Shown: positions 22,085 through 35,160, numbered from the stretch's first letter. The stretch is DNA of 64,000 bases from Sedimenticola_A sp040506895 (GCA_040506895.1 JBEVVY010000001.1:2775116-2839115); one strand, 5' to 3'. The notes: a model not told the origin generated them from the sequence alone. Numbers and translations: made by a program.

Positions 22085-24424
22085 TTAGACGGGATCCGCG
22101 GGCAGGTGCCGGTAGATCGCATCTTTCAGTTCCTCTGGTTCGATGGGCTTGCCGATGAAGTCATCGGCACCTGCCTCAAGACAGACCTGGTTGGACTCCG
22201 CATGGATATCCGTTGCCAGGGCGATGATGGGCAGGTCCTCATGTTGTTTTCTTTCTCTAATCTTTTTGATCGTATCACAGCCGTCCATACCGGGCACCAT
22301 GAGGTCCATGAGGGCAATGGAGAAGCTGTCGTCCTCCTCGATCGCCTCCAGGGCCTCTGCCTGGTCACCTGCGGCGGTCACTTTCAGCCCCCAGGATTCC
22401 AGCAGGGGAGCCAGGGTCAGCAGGGTCTGGGTATCGCTGTCGATCACCAGGATGCTGTGTCCCTGGAGGCCTGTATCGCTCTTCTCAGCCTGTTCCGGCA
22501 GAGGGGTATCGATCTCTTCTGTGGTATCGGCCTCGGCCTGGCTCGCCTCTTCGGTGTCGATCAGTTCATCTTCCAGCTTGGATCCGTCGAACTTCAGGGG
22601 CAGCAGCAGTTGGAACGTGGAGCCCTCATTCTCCCGGCTCTCCAGTTCGATGTGGCCGCCGAGCAGGTGGGCCAGCTGCTGGCTGATGGTGAGCCCCAGG
22701 CCGGTGCCGCCATAACGCCGGTTGGTGGCGCCGTCCGCCTGGCGGAAGGCATCGAAGATATGGGCCTGCTTCTCTTCCGCTATACCGATGCCGGTATCCT
22801 GCACGCAGATGCGTAGCGGGCAGTCGCAGATATCGCTATCCCCGAACCCCCGGAGGGAGAGCGTGATGCCGCCTTTTTCTGTGAATTTGACGGCATTTGC
22901 CAGGAAGTTCTTCAAAATCTGACGAATCTTGTCGATATCCGAAACGATTCTCCTGGGGGCGTTGTCGCTTATCTCGAGTTCGAGTTTAAGCGACTTGGCG
23001 TCGCACTGGGGCTGGATCAGGGAGACCAGGTCCTGGAGCATCTCCGGCAGGGAGATGGTCTCGATGTTGAAATGGGTGCGCCGGGCCTCGATGCGGGAGA
23101 GGTCGAGAATGTTGTCGATCAGGGTCTGCAGATCACTGCCGGCCTTGTTGATGACCCGGGCCTTCTGCTGGTGCTCCGGATCCAGGCCGCTCTTCTCATC
23201 GGCGAGCATCTTGGAGAGCAGCAGGATGGAGTTCAGTGGCGTGCGCAGTTCATGGCTCACATTGGCCAGGAACTGTGACTTGTAGCGGTTTGACTCCTCC
23301 AGCTCCCTGGCGTGGGCACGGAGGTTACGGGTGTTCTCCACGTGCTCTGCGGAGAGCCTGGAGAGATTTTCGCCAAGCTGCTTCAATTCCTGGGGTCGCT
23401 TCCAGTCGAACATGATCGGCTCTTCACTCTCCAGGGTGCGCTGTATGCCGTCGGTCAGGTCCTGGCTGAGGTGCTCGGCCCTGCGGGCGAGCAGCCTGGA
23501 AGCGAACCAGACGGCTATCGCCAGGGCAAATACGATACTCAGCACACGCAGGGAGAGCGCGTTGCGGAAATCGGCGATGGGGGAGGGGTCTACCGTACGT
23601 CCAACCCACAGCGCTTCAGCCTGTTCAGTGCGGAACAGGGGCACCCACATGATCTGCTGGCCATCTCCCTCCCAGAGAGCGGGTTTTCCCTGTTTGAACA
23701 TCCCTGCCAGCCCGGGGTAGCGTTCGAATGCGTTGCCGGTGGGGCCGGAGGTATCCGCATGTTCCAGGAAGTTGCCGTCCGTGTGGACCCAGAGTGTGTT
23801 GCTGTAGTAGCGGGCCATACCGCCCACGTCGATACTGATCATAACGGCGCCGACCTTGGTCTCTGCGCCGATCGGGCTGATCAGTCGCAGGGTCATGAAG
23901 CGCCTCGGGTCTTCGGCGGTCCGGTCGATGCTGATGGGGCTGACCAGGGCGCGGCCGGTGTCGGACTTGAGTGCGGCCTCGATAAACACCTTGGGGGTGG
24001 GCGGCGGGCGCCGGGTGGTGGGTTGCCACTGCTGGGAGTTGATGTCCCGGTCCAGCCAGAACCGCTCGCGGCCCTCCTGGTCGAAGAAGACGATCTGCAC
24101 GATGTCCATCTGGTCGAGCAGGATCTGGTTGACCCACTGGCTGTACTGGGTGCGTGCCAGGTCGATGTTTTCAGGGGTCGACTCACCGTTGCCCATGACC
24201 ACGCCGGGCTCCGGCAACTTGGACAGCAGGCGGACCATCTCGTCACGACTGGCCAGGTGCTGGTCAAGGTCCCTGAAATCCGCACGCAGGTTCTGCAGGT
24301 GGGCCTTGTGGTAGAACAGCTCCATCCTCTCCAGCACCAGGGGCAGGTTGATCACGACGGCGATGACCAGCGGCGCCAGGGCAAACAGGAAGAAGAACAG
24401 CAGAATCTGGGTGCGAAGCTTCAC
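22085..24424 (-). CDS. Hybrid sensor histidine kinase
   Basis: 779-residue membrane hybrid kinase. TM1 at about 7-29 and TM2 at about 285-305 bracket a periplasmic sensor domain of roughly 250 residues resembling a Cache-like fold. A HAMP-like linker is followed by HisKA with H-box SHELRTPLN (phospho-His H391), HATPase_c with N-box (FLANAVKFTEKGG), G1 (DTGIGI) and G2 (GGTGLGL), and a C-terminal REC domain with acceptor D707 in MDLMVPGMDG. First gene of the minus-strand operon that includes REC-PAS, ArsR, zapE and slyX. The signal sensed is not readable from sequence. Confidence 0.92.
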   Translation of the reverse strand: MKLRTQILLFFFLFALAPLVIAVVINLPLVLERMELFYHKAHLQNLRADFRDLDQHLASRDEMVRLLSKLPEPGVVMGNGESTPENIDLARTQYSQWVNQILLDQMDIVQIVFFDQEGRERFWLDRDINSQQWQPTTRRPPPTPKVFIEAALKSDTGRALVSPISIDRTAEDPRRFMTLRLISPIGAETKVGAVMISIDVGGMARYYSNTLWVHTDGNFLEHADTSGPTGNAFERYPGLAGMFKQGKPALWEGDGQQIMWVPLFRTEQAEALWVGRTVDPSPIADFRNALSLRVLSIVFALAIAVWFASRLLARRAEHLSQDLTDGIQRTLESEEPIMFDWKRPQELKQLGENLSRLSAEHVENTRNLRAHARELEESNRYKSQFLANVSHELRTPLNSILLLSKMLADEKSGLDPEHQQKARVINKAGSDLQTLIDNILDLSRIEARRTHFNIETISLPEMLQDLVSLIQPQCDAKSLKLELEISDNAPRRIVSDIDKIRQILKNFLANAVKFTEKGGITLSLRGFGDSDICDCPLRICVQDTGIGIAEEKQAHIFDAFRQADGATNRRYGGTGLGLTISQQLAHLLGGHIELESRENEGSTFQLLLPLKFDGSKLEDELIDTEEASQAEADTTEEIDTPLPEQAEKSDTGLQGHSILVIDSDTQTLLTLAPLLESWGLKVTAAGDQAEALEAIEEDDSFSIALMDLMVPGMDGCDTIKKIRERKQHEDLPIIALATDIHAESNQVCLEAGADDFIGKPIEPEELKDAIYRHLPADPV

Positions 24425-24524
24425 GGGGTTCGGTCCGTCGCTTTTCTGTCATGTAATCGATAAACAATACCCTATCATCGAAGGGATTCAAACCGAGCGG
24501 GCCCGCTCCTGTAACATAGTCCTG

Positions 24525-25220
24525 ATGAGTGAATTGCAGATTGTTTTCCAGGATGAATGGTATGTCGCCATTCACAAGCCGCCGGGCCTGCTGGTGCATC
24601 GCACCCGTATCGCCGATGGCGACCGTTTCGCCATGCAGATGTTGCGTGACCAGATTGGCCAGTGGGTATACCCGGTGCACCGTCTCGACCGGCCCACCTC
24701 GGGGGTGCTGGTGTTCGCCCTTGGCCCGGAATCGGCCAGGGCACTGGTGCGGTTGTTTGAAAACCGCCAGGTCGAAAAGCGTTACCTGGCCGTTGTGCGG
24801 GGTTATGCCGAGACCCAGGGGCATATCGATTATCCGCTGCTGGAGGAGGATGCCAGTGAGCGCCAGCAGGCGGTGACAGACTACCGGCGGCTGGCCACTG
24901 TGGAGTTGCCGATAGCGGTGGGTCGTTACCGGACGTCGCGCTACTCCCTGCTCGAGGTGTCACCGGTTACCGGGCGCATGCGCCAGATCCGTAAACATAT
25001 GAAGCATATCTTTCACCCCATCGTGGGTGATACCTCCCACGGTGACGGCAAGCACAACCAGATGTTCAGGGAGCGTTTCAACTGTCACCGGCTGTTGCTG
25101 CAGGCGGCAGGATTGCGCTTTGTTCATCCCTATACGGAAAAAGAGGTTTCGCTTCGGGCAGGGGAAGACCCGGAACTTGAGAGAATCTTCAAGGCGTTCG
25201 GTTGGGATGGCTATCTGTAG
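24525..25220 (+). CDS. truC: tRNA pseudouridine(65) synthase TruC
   Basis: RluA/TruC-family pseudouridine synthase modifying U65 of certain tRNAs. The catalytic signature HRLDRPTSG places the active-site Asp at residue 55. MRQIRKHMKHI and RLLLQAAGLRF match the conserved C-terminal motifs. From ATG 24525 the protein has 231 residues, the usual size. An open frame extends further upstream into the divergent kinase gene but that part is not conserved-looking. Confidence 0.88.
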   Translation: MSELQIVFQDEWYVAIHKPPGLLVHRTRIADGDRFAMQMLRDQIGQWVYPVHRLDRPTSGVLVFALGPESARALVRLFENRQVEKRYLAVVRGYAETQGHIDYPLLEEDASERQQAVTDYRRLATVELPIAVGRYRTSRYSLLEVSPVTGRMRQIRKHMKHIFHPIVGDTSHGDGKHNQMFRERFNCHRLLLQAAGLRFVHPYTEKEVSLRAGEDPELERIFKAFGWDGYL

Positions 25221-25301
25221 CGTGCGATAGCGAAGGCAGGCGTATTGAAACGTGTGGCTGTTGGTGGATGGCGCGATCGCCAACCCACCCCTGGACCCGG
25301 T

Positions 25302-25766
25302 TCAGAGTTGGCGGATCAGTTCGAGTACCTTTTCAGCATGACCCTTCGGTTTGACATCGTAGATGGCGTGCTGAACCTTGCCTGCCTTGTCGATAATGAA
25401 GGTGGAGCGCAGTATGCCCATGCGCTTTTCGCCGTGGGCCTCTTTTTCGCGCCACACGTTGTAGTCTTCGCACATCACGCCGTCGATGTCCGCCAGCAGG
25501 CGGATGGCGAGGCCGTGCTTGTCCCTGAACGCGCCGTGAGAAAGGCAGTTGTCGCGGCTGATACCCAACACCTCGGTATCCAGCTCATTGAACTCGTCGA
25601 CCAGGTCGGAGAACTCCAGCGCTTCGATCGTGCAGCCGGGGGTATCGTCCTTGGGATAGAAGTAGAGCACCAGGTTCTTCTCGCCGGCAAAGTCGGCAAG
25701 CTGGGTCATCTCCAGGTCGGCATTGGGAAGCTCGAAGTTCGGTGCGGAATCACCAGGCTTCAGCAT
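25302..25766 (-). CDS. bcp: Thioredoxin-dependent thiol peroxidase, Bcp/PrxQ type
   Basis: Peroxiredoxin reducing H2O2 and organic hydroperoxides. The peroxidatic Cys45 lies in PKDDTPGCT. Residue 50, the resolving Cys in E. coli Bcp, is Leu here; two other cysteines (C74 and C99) could serve instead, or the enzyme may work as a 1-Cys type. The 154-residue length is normal. The ATG at 25766 has AGGAG 7 nt upstream; the in-frame GTG at 25772 is too close to that site. Confidence 0.93.
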   Translation of the reverse strand: MLKPGDSAPNFELPNADLEMTQLADFAGEKNLVLYFYPKDDTPGCTIEALEFSDLVDEFNELDTEVLGISRDNCLSHGAFRDKHGLAIRLLADIDGVMCEDYNVWREKEAHGEKRMGILRSTFIIDKAGKVQHAIYDVKPKGHAEKVLELIRQL

Positions 25767-25867
25767 GTACACACTCCTCGGTCTGTCGATCCTGCCTGCA
25801 GGTGTTGCGGCGGATTCTTATCTTTTCGAGAGCAAATTTATTGCTGAATCAGGGTGACGTCAACACA

Positions 25868-25904
25868 ATTTTTAAACCCCCATTTGCCCTGTGTTTACAG
25901 GGGG
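25868..25904 (-). terminator. Possible weak terminator between metH and bcp
   Basis: On the minus strand a 6-bp hairpin (CCCTGT/ACAGGG, loop AAAC) is nested inside a second C5/G5 pairing, followed by TTTAAAAATT. The T tract is short and interrupted, so termination may be partial. Confidence 0.3.
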
Positions 25905-25949
25905 AAATTTCCCGGGACCACCCTGTGGTGAGCCCGGGTGTTGCAGGCG

Positions 25950-29645
<3,696 letters not shown>

Positions 29646-29749
29646 GGTTCTGAATCCGTGGGCAATGTGGGAAAAAGCCCGTAATTATAGAGCCTTGAGG
29701 GGTGTTAGGGGAAATTGTAATGGGAGGGAAACGGGTCGCCGTCCCGCTT

Positions 29750-30340
29750 CTATCTGTTCAAAACCCGGCGGGGCTCGTTTTTGGGCACGCTCTTGCGGGG
29801 CTCGCCGCCGTGCTGCCGGATGTACTCGTACATGACGATGGAGGCGGCAACACTCACGTTTAGGCTTTCGATCCGGCCATACTGGGGGATAGTCAGCTTG
29901 CGGATCCCTGGGTACTGGTCGGGATCGAAGCTCAGCCCCCGCTCCTCGTGACCGAAGATAAAGGCGCACTTCTCGGGAAACGTCACCTCGTTGAGCATCT
30001 CGCCCCCGTCGGCCTCCAGGGTGTAGAGGGTATAGCCGTTTTCAATGAGGGCCCGGTGGCTGGTTTCGAAGGTCTCATGAAACCTGGCGGGGACGGTCTT
30101 GAAGGCCCCTTTTGCCGGTGCGGGGTCGAAGGGGCCTATGTTGACCAGGTGCACCTCTGCTGCCCCGAAGGCCTCGGCACTGCGGAAGATCTTGGGTACG
30201 TTGAAGCCTGCCTTGAGGTGGTCCAGGACTATGGCGAAGCTGTGCTGGCCGGGCTCGGCGAGGAGATTCTTGCGGCGGTTTCTCTCGTAGCGGCGCAGTG
30301 CCTGGTTGCGGTCGTATTTCTTGGATTTTCTCAAAGCCAT
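29750..30340 (-). CDS. SpoU/TrmH-family RNA 2'-O-methyltransferase
   Basis: SPOUT-class methyltransferase. Motif I-like NVPKIFRSAEAFGA, motif 2 FGHEERGLS and motif 3 IPQYGRIESLNVSVAASIVMYEYIRQ form the knotted AdoMet site. The basic N terminus (about residues 1-28, rich in Arg/Lys) and basic C-terminal tail suggest RNA binding. At 196 residues it is on the short side, like the TrmL/TrmH group. Whether the target is tRNA or rRNA cannot be read from sequence. Confidence 0.87.
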   Translation of the reverse strand: MALRKSKKYDRNQALRRYERNRRKNLLAEPGQHSFAIVLDHLKAGFNVPKIFRSAEAFGAAEVHLVNIGPFDPAPAKGAFKTVPARFHETFETSHRALIENGYTLYTLEADGGEMLNEVTFPEKCAFIFGHEERGLSFDPDQYPGIRKLTIPQYGRIESLNVSVAASIVMYEYIRQHGGEPRKSVPKNEPRRVLNR

Positions 30341-30481
30341 AGGGGTAAAGTTCGATAACGGGTGGCGAACATGCCATCATATATCACCATTGGTCGCATT
30401 GAGAATTTCCAAGCGGGCGACCGTTGTGGAGGCATCTCCCGGAGGTTCCTCTAAAATTCATGAAAAAATCGAGGAACTTCA

Positions 30482-30913
30482 ATGTCTCAGGCAAAATCAG
30501 GCGACACCGTACAGGTCCACTACACCGGCACTCTCGAGGATGGCACGCAGTTCGACTCCTCAGTTGGCGCCCAGCCGCTCGAGGTCACCCTGGGGCAGGG
30601 ACAGGTGATCCCCGGTTTTGAACGTGCCCTGGAGGGTATGGGCGTGGGTGAGATAAAGAGCGTCCACATCCCCGTGGAGGAGGCCTACGGCGAACCCCAT
30701 CCCGAGCTGATCCAGGAGGTGGGTCGCGAGCATATTCCGGAGGAGATCGAGCTGGCGGTGGGTGTGCAGCTCCAGGCCCAGGGTCCGGAAGGACACCCCT
30801 ATATTCTCACGGTGACCAGCATGACCGATGAGATGGTCACCCTGGACGGCAATCATCCGCTGGCAGGCAAGGCGCTGAATTTCGAACTCGAGCTGGTAGG
30901 TATCGCTGATTGA
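30482..30913 (+). CDS. FKBP-type peptidyl-prolyl isomerase (SlyD/FkpB-like)
   Basis: 143-residue cytoplasmic FKBP prolyl isomerase. The FKBP core is seen as VHYTGTLEDGTQFDSS and VIPGFERALEGM. The insert-in-flap chaperone domain (about 70-125) interrupts it, and the strand NFELELVGI closes the fold. There is no His/Cys-rich metal tail as in E. coli SlyD. Its stop overlaps the TTG start of the next gene in a TTGA junction. Confidence 0.92.
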   Translation: MSQAKSGDTVQVHYTGTLEDGTQFDSSVGAQPLEVTLGQGQVIPGFERALEGMGVGEIKSVHIPVEEAYGEPHPELIQEVGREHIPEEIELAVGVQLQAQGPEGHPYILTVTSMTDEMVTLDGNHPLAGKALNFELELVGIAD

Positions 30914-32067
30914 TCAAGCCTGACTATGCCGGCGGCAGTATAGTCAACCTGATGGCCTCCATCGCCCAGGCGATGGGGGGCGATTCCCGGGGGTATGCCG
31001 CCAGTACCCTGCTCGGTGTGGAGCCCCTCTCACGGGTGCAGAACATCGTGCTCCTGGTGGTCGACGGACTGGGTTACCGCTACCTGACGGAGAAGGGCGG
31101 GGGCAGCTTCCTCTCCAATAATCTTCTGGGCAGCATGACATCCGTCTGCCCCTCCACCACGGCCACCGCCATTCCCGCCTTCATGCTCGGCGTTGCGCCG
31201 CTGCAGCACGGTTTTGCCGGCTGGTTCACCTACTTCAGGGAGCTGGGGGATGTGCTGGCGGTGCTGCCGTTCCGCTCCAGGCACGGCAGCCCTTCCCTGG
31301 GAGCGGTGGGTCTGAGCCCGGCGACGCTCTGCGGCTGTGAGCCGTTCCATACCGGCCTGCATGCCCGCTGTTCCGTGGTGATGCCGGACTGGATAGCGGA
31401 GTCCGATTTCAACATGGCTTTCAATGGCGAGGCGTCGGTGCTGCCCTACCGGGGAGAGACGGCCTTCTTCCAGGCCATTCGCAGCGGCTTGTCAGACGAT
31501 GGGCGCAGCTATGTCTACGCCTACTGGCCGGAATTCGACGCCATCGCCCATGAGTACGGCGTAAGCAGTGGCCAGGCGGCCCGTCACTTCGAGCTGCTTG
31601 ACCGGGAAGTGGAGCGCTTTGTCCGCTCACTCGAGGGCACGGATACCGCGCTTCTGATCACCTCGGATCACGGGTTTATCGATACCCTGCCGGAGCACAC
31701 GGTCCACCTGGCGGATCATCCGGAGCTGGAATCGTGCCTGGTGCTCCCCCTGTGTGGTGAATCCCGATTTGCCTTCTGCTACCTGCGTTCCGGCAGTGAG
31801 GGGCGGTTTCTCGATTACGTGAGCCGGGAGCTCTCCCACTGCGCCGATGTGATCAGCGCCGACGAGTTGCTGGCGCAGGGGTGGTTCGGTCTCGGTCGTC
31901 CTCATGAACGTTTCCACGAGCGGATCGGTGATTACGCACTGGTCATGAAGGGAGATTACAAGATCAAGGACCGTGTGCTGGGTGAGCATCCCCACCTGCA
32001 TCTCGGGGTGCATGGAGGGGTCAGTGAAGAAGAGATGTACGTTCCCCTGGTACACGCACATTGTTGA
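30910..32067 (+). CDS. Alkaline phosphatase superfamily phosphodiesterase/nucleotide pyrophosphatase
   Basis: 385-residue protein of the type I phosphodiesterase/PglZ group. The metal ligand Asp52 is in LLVVDGLGYRYL, the likely nucleophile Thr is in PSTTATAIPAFMLG (about 82-85), and further metal ligands lie in ITSDHGFID. No signal peptide is visible. The start is read as TTG at 30910 overlapping the FKBP stop; GGTAGG lies about 9 nt upstream. The substrate is unknown. A flavin reductase gene follows after 9 bp. Confidence 0.82.
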   Translation: MIKPDYAGGSIVNLMASIAQAMGGDSRGYAASTLLGVEPLSRVQNIVLLVVDGLGYRYLTEKGGGSFLSNNLLGSMTSVCPSTTATAIPAFMLGVAPLQHGFAGWFTYFRELGDVLAVLPFRSRHGSPSLGAVGLSPATLCGCEPFHTGLHARCSVVMPDWIAESDFNMAFNGEASVLPYRGETAFFQAIRSGLSDDGRSYVYAYWPEFDAIAHEYGVSSGQAARHFELLDREVERFVRSLEGTDTALLITSDHGFIDTLPEHTVHLADHPELESCLVLPLCGESRFAFCYLRSGSEGRFLDYVSRELSHCADVISADELLAQGWFGLGRPHERFHERIGDYALVMKGDYKIKDRVLGEHPHLHLGVHGGVSEEEMYVPLVHAHC

Positions 32068-32076
32068 GAGGCCCTA

Positions 32077-32691
32077 ATGAATATCGACTTATCAGAGATG
32101 CCCCCGGGGCAGGTCTATTTCACCATGACCCAGGCGCTTATTCCCCGTCCCATTGCCTGGGTGCTCTCCGAAAATGCTGATGGAGGTCACAATCTGGCCC
32201 CTTTCTCCTACTTCAGTGCTGTGAGCAGCGAGCCGCCACTGGTTATGCTCTCCATTGGCAGGCGCCCTGACGGTACGCCGAAGGATACCGCTACGAACAT
32301 TGCGGCGCGCAGCGATTTCGTGGTTCACATTCCCCATCGCGAGGTGATAGAGCAGGTCAACCAGAGTGCGGCGAGTCTGCCGGTTGGCGACTCCGAGGTG
32401 GAGGCGCTGGGGCTGGCGCTCGAGCCGTTTCCCGGGTCGAGATTGCCGCGCCTGGCAAAAAGCCGGCTGGCCATGGCCTGCGAGCTGTACGAGATACAGG
32501 AGATTGGTGCAGCACCCCAGTCCCTCGTGTTCGGAAGGGTGAAGCGGCTGTACCTGGATGATGGAATAGCCCGCCAGGAGGAGGGCGGCAGGTTGAAGAT
32601 ATCTGCCGACCGGCTCGATCCTCTCGGGCGGTTGGGTGCCGGTGAGTACATGGGTATGGGCGAAATCATTGAACTGGCGCGGCCGAAATAG
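32077..32691 (+). CDS. Flavin reductase-like domain protein
   Basis: 204-residue FMN-binding split-barrel protein. The characteristic PRPIAWVLSENADGGHNLAPFSYFSAVSS start (residue 23 on), the VMLSIGRRPDGTPKDTATNI loop and the FVVHIP strand define the family. Such proteins reduce or bind flavin; the partner is unknown. RBS GAGAGG precedes the ATG at 32077. The 152-bp stretch after it up to the next gene holds no recognised feature. Confidence 0.85.
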   Translation: MNIDLSEMPPGQVYFTMTQALIPRPIAWVLSENADGGHNLAPFSYFSAVSSEPPLVMLSIGRRPDGTPKDTATNIAARSDFVVHIPHREVIEQVNQSAASLPVGDSEVEALGLALEPFPGSRLPRLAKSRLAMACELYEIQEIGAAPQSLVFGRVKRLYLDDGIARQEEGGRLKISADRLDPLGRLGAGEYMGMGEIIELARPK

Positions 32692-32843
32692 ATCAGGGTC
32701 GAGCCAGGGGGGTAACGTGACAGAACGGGGGATGTGCGGGAGCAGCCGAAATCCCCTTTTCCTGGCGGTAAAGTACACGGATTGGGCTAAACTTCCGGAA
32801 AGAAGCCGCGGTGATAATGGATGTCTGAGAAAAGGGTTATACA

Positions 32844-34142
32844 GTGAAGTTGAAAACGGTTGTTTTGGTGCCCGTCGTGGTTGCCGCCCTAGCCTACGGC
32901 GGTATCAAGGGCTACATCTACTACAGCGTCAAGGGTGAGCTGGATAAGGCCATCGAAATGGCGTCCCCTTTTGCGCGTATCAGTTACGGTGGTATCAGTT
33001 CCGATCTCGGCGGCAAGCTGACCGTCAGGAAGATTGCCGTGACACCCATGGCCAGCAACCTCGAGATGCGGATCGAGGCGGTGGAGGTCGAGGGTGACGG
33101 TGTCGGCTTTCTGCTGGATCTGTCCAAGGGGCTGGACGGCAGTGATCCCCCGCCAAAACTGTCGGCCAACATCTGGGGCGCCGAGATTCCGGTTACAGAC
33201 GACCTGGGTTCCGGTTTCAGCTTCGGGCCCGGGCAGCAGGCCAGAAAAATCGCCCCCAAGGTCTGTACCCTGGGCGGCATTCTGCAGCACATCGGGCTCT
33301 CCGATATCGGCTACAGCACCCTGCTGGCCGATGCCGGAATGGGTTACACGTATGACAGGGAAGGGGGGGATGTCGCGCTCAGGTTCGATTACCAGGTGGA
33401 GGGGATCGAGTCCTTCGCCATGGATGTCAGCATGCGGGGTGTTACCTCGCCGGGCATGGTGGCAATGGGTGTGATGCCCACCTTTCAGAACTTCGAGATG
33501 GCCTACCGGGCGGAGCCCGACTACATGAAGCGGATGGTCGAACACTGTGCCAAGAAAGCGGGCAAGAGTTCCCAGGAGTATATCAACACCCTCTTCAGTC
33601 AAAGCGATGCCTACTATGCCCAGAACCTGGGATTCATTCCGGGCCACAGTCTCGAGCTGGCCCTGAAGGAGCTGGTGACCAAGGCGGGCGAGGTGCATAT
33701 CCGGGCCAAACCTTCGCCGAGCCTGGACCCGGCAACGCTGGGGATGTACAAGCCGGAGGATATTGTTCGACTGCTTGGTCTCGAGTTGAGTCTAAACGGC
33801 CGGTTGATCACCGATCTGGCTTTCAGGATGCCGACGCTGGCCGAACTGACCGGTTCAGCGAAGCAGGTCGAGCCGGGCGAGGTGGATGAGAGCGAAGAGC
33901 CGCCAAAACGTGTCATGCACTGGCGTTACGTGGAGGTGAAGCGTTCGGAGCTTGGCAGTTATCTTGGCAGCAAGGCGCGCCTCTATACCAGTACGGATGA
34001 GAATGTTCCGCCCAAGGAGGGTGTGCTGAGCTCCATCAGGCAGAACGTGCTGAGTATCAAGCAGCGAGTGCATGGTGGCGAGTTCATCGCTCACGTGGAA
34101 CTCAATTCGCTGGTCAGGGCGGAAGTGCTTATTCCACAATAG
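32844..34142 (+). CDS. Uncharacterised membrane-anchored periplasmic protein
   Basis: I do not recognise the family with confidence. A GTG start at 32844 has AAAGGG 7 nt upstream. One N-terminal hydrophobic segment (about residues 5-25) acts as an uncleaved anchor or signal, followed by roughly 400 residues without further membrane spans. The beta-rich periplasmic region recalls AsmA/DUF945-like proteins in general layout (ISYGGISSDLGGKLTVRKI). A cysteine pair (VCTLGG and EHCAKKAG) might form a disulfide. It is convergent with the Ap4A phosphorylase gene. Confidence 0.7.
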   Translation: MKLKTVVLVPVVVAALAYGGIKGYIYYSVKGELDKAIEMASPFARISYGGISSDLGGKLTVRKIAVTPMASNLEMRIEAVEVEGDGVGFLLDLSKGLDGSDPPPKLSANIWGAEIPVTDDLGSGFSFGPGQQARKIAPKVCTLGGILQHIGLSDIGYSTLLADAGMGYTYDREGGDVALRFDYQVEGIESFAMDVSMRGVTSPGMVAMGVMPTFQNFEMAYRAEPDYMKRMVEHCAKKAGKSSQEYINTLFSQSDAYYAQNLGFIPGHSLELALKELVTKAGEVHIRAKPSPSLDPATLGMYKPEDIVRLLGLELSLNGRLITDLAFRMPTLAELTGSAKQVEPGEVDESEEPPKRVMHWRYVEVKRSELGSYLGSKARLYTSTDENVPPKEGVLSSIRQNVLSIKQRVHGGEFIAHVELNSLVRAEVLIPQ

Positions 34143-34156
34143 CTGGTGCCTGGCCG

Positions 34157-35053
34157 CTAGCCGCAGGGTAGCGCCACCTGCAGCAGCAGTTCCATCGGGC
34201 CGGCACTGCGTATCCCCTGGATCTGCGCTCTCTCCCTGACGAAGAGAGAGCCTGCAAAACCGAGGGCGTTGACCGATATCCCCCGGCAGTGTTCCCTGCT
34301 TCGCGGCACCAGCAGCATCCAGTCGCGGGTCAGCAGCAGGTTGTAGGGGTGTGATTGCTGCAGCCGCCCCTTCTCTTCTCTTCCCGGCATGTCCAGGTAG
34401 TCGAGCAGTTTCAGATACCACTCCAGGCAGTACCTGTCATCGCTCTCCCGAAGGGGGCTGGAGAAACGCACCAGCGCATTGCTGAATGAGACCCGGGGCA
34501 GGCTCGTGATCTGTTCCGCAGTGTCACGCCTGTCCAGTAACGGCTGGATCGGCAGGTCGGGCTCGCCTTCCACCAGGGGCAGGGGAATCAGTTGCAGGTG
34601 CTTGTGTCCCTGGCTTGCCCCCGCCTCGGCGCCACCATTGTAGAAGACCAGGCTCGGAAACTCCGGCAGGCAGCGGCAGAGTGCTGAAAAGTCCTGCAGG
34701 TCCAGCAGTGTCTCCTGGGGCTGGAACTCGCGGGTCACAATCAGCAGATGGTTGTCGATCACGTTGAACTTGTTGAGCACTGCGAGGTGGGTGTCGCTGA
34801 CTGCACCCAGGGTGAGCTCCGGCTCAGGTGGCAGGAAAGGGTTTGCGGGTGATCTTCCGGTTGACGTTTTTGCCTCGGCTTTGCGGCGCAGGCTGGAGAC
34901 CCAGCGCACCTGGAAGCGGATGCCATTCTCCTCGATGATGGTCTGCTCCGTCTCGATCGGTTGCAGGGCGCCACTGGCGATGCCGTTGCGACTGGTCTCC
35001 AGTATGCGCTGCCAGAGGGTGCCGGGCTGGATGAATGGGGTCGACGGGTTCAT
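34157..35053 (-). CDS. ATP adenylyltransferase (Ap4A phosphorylase) family protein
   Basis: 298-residue HIT-superfamily enzyme of the Apa1/Apa2 type, cleaving Ap4A phosphorolytically to ATP and ADP. The core HIT-like catalytic segment is QGHKHLQLIPLP, preceded by VFYNGGAEAGAS; KFNVIDNHLLIVTREF is the conserved nucleotide-binding beta strand. The C-terminal SHPYNLLLTRDWMLLVPR is the second family motif. Divergent from the small ORF and DsbA-like gene. Confidence 0.85.
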   Translation of the reverse strand: MNPSTPFIQPGTLWQRILETSRNGIASGALQPIETEQTIIEENGIRFQVRWVSSLRRKAEAKTSTGRSPANPFLPPEPELTLGAVSDTHLAVLNKFNVIDNHLLIVTREFQPQETLLDLQDFSALCRCLPEFPSLVFYNGGAEAGASQGHKHLQLIPLPLVEGEPDLPIQPLLDRRDTAEQITSLPRVSFSNALVRFSSPLRESDDRYCLEWYLKLLDYLDMPGREEKGRLQQSHPYNLLLTRDWMLLVPRSREHCRGISVNALGFAGSLFVRERAQIQGIRSAGPMELLLQVALPCG

Positions 35054-35100
35054 GACTGCTCTTTGTATCCCGTATTCGGGTTCAGTGGAAGTGCCTGTGA

Positions 35101-35128
35101 TTGTGCGGGCGGCAAAGGCTGTTATGCT
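35101..35128 (+). promoter_or_regulatory. Candidate sigma-70 promoter before small ORF and DsbA-like gene
   Basis: TTGTGC at 35101 and TATGCT at 35123, separated by 16 bp, resemble -35 and -10 hexamers. The predicted start of transcription falls near 35135, giving a short leader with GGAGAGG before the TTG at 35161. Prediction by eye. Confidence 0.35.
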
Positions 35129-35160
35129 TGGCTGAAACAGACACTGATGGAGAGGTGCCC

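Noticed and set aside
29646..29749. B12 or SAM riboswitch upstream of metH
   Set aside because: Only 104 bp are available and no B12-box-like or SAM-aptamer-like sequence could be recognised.
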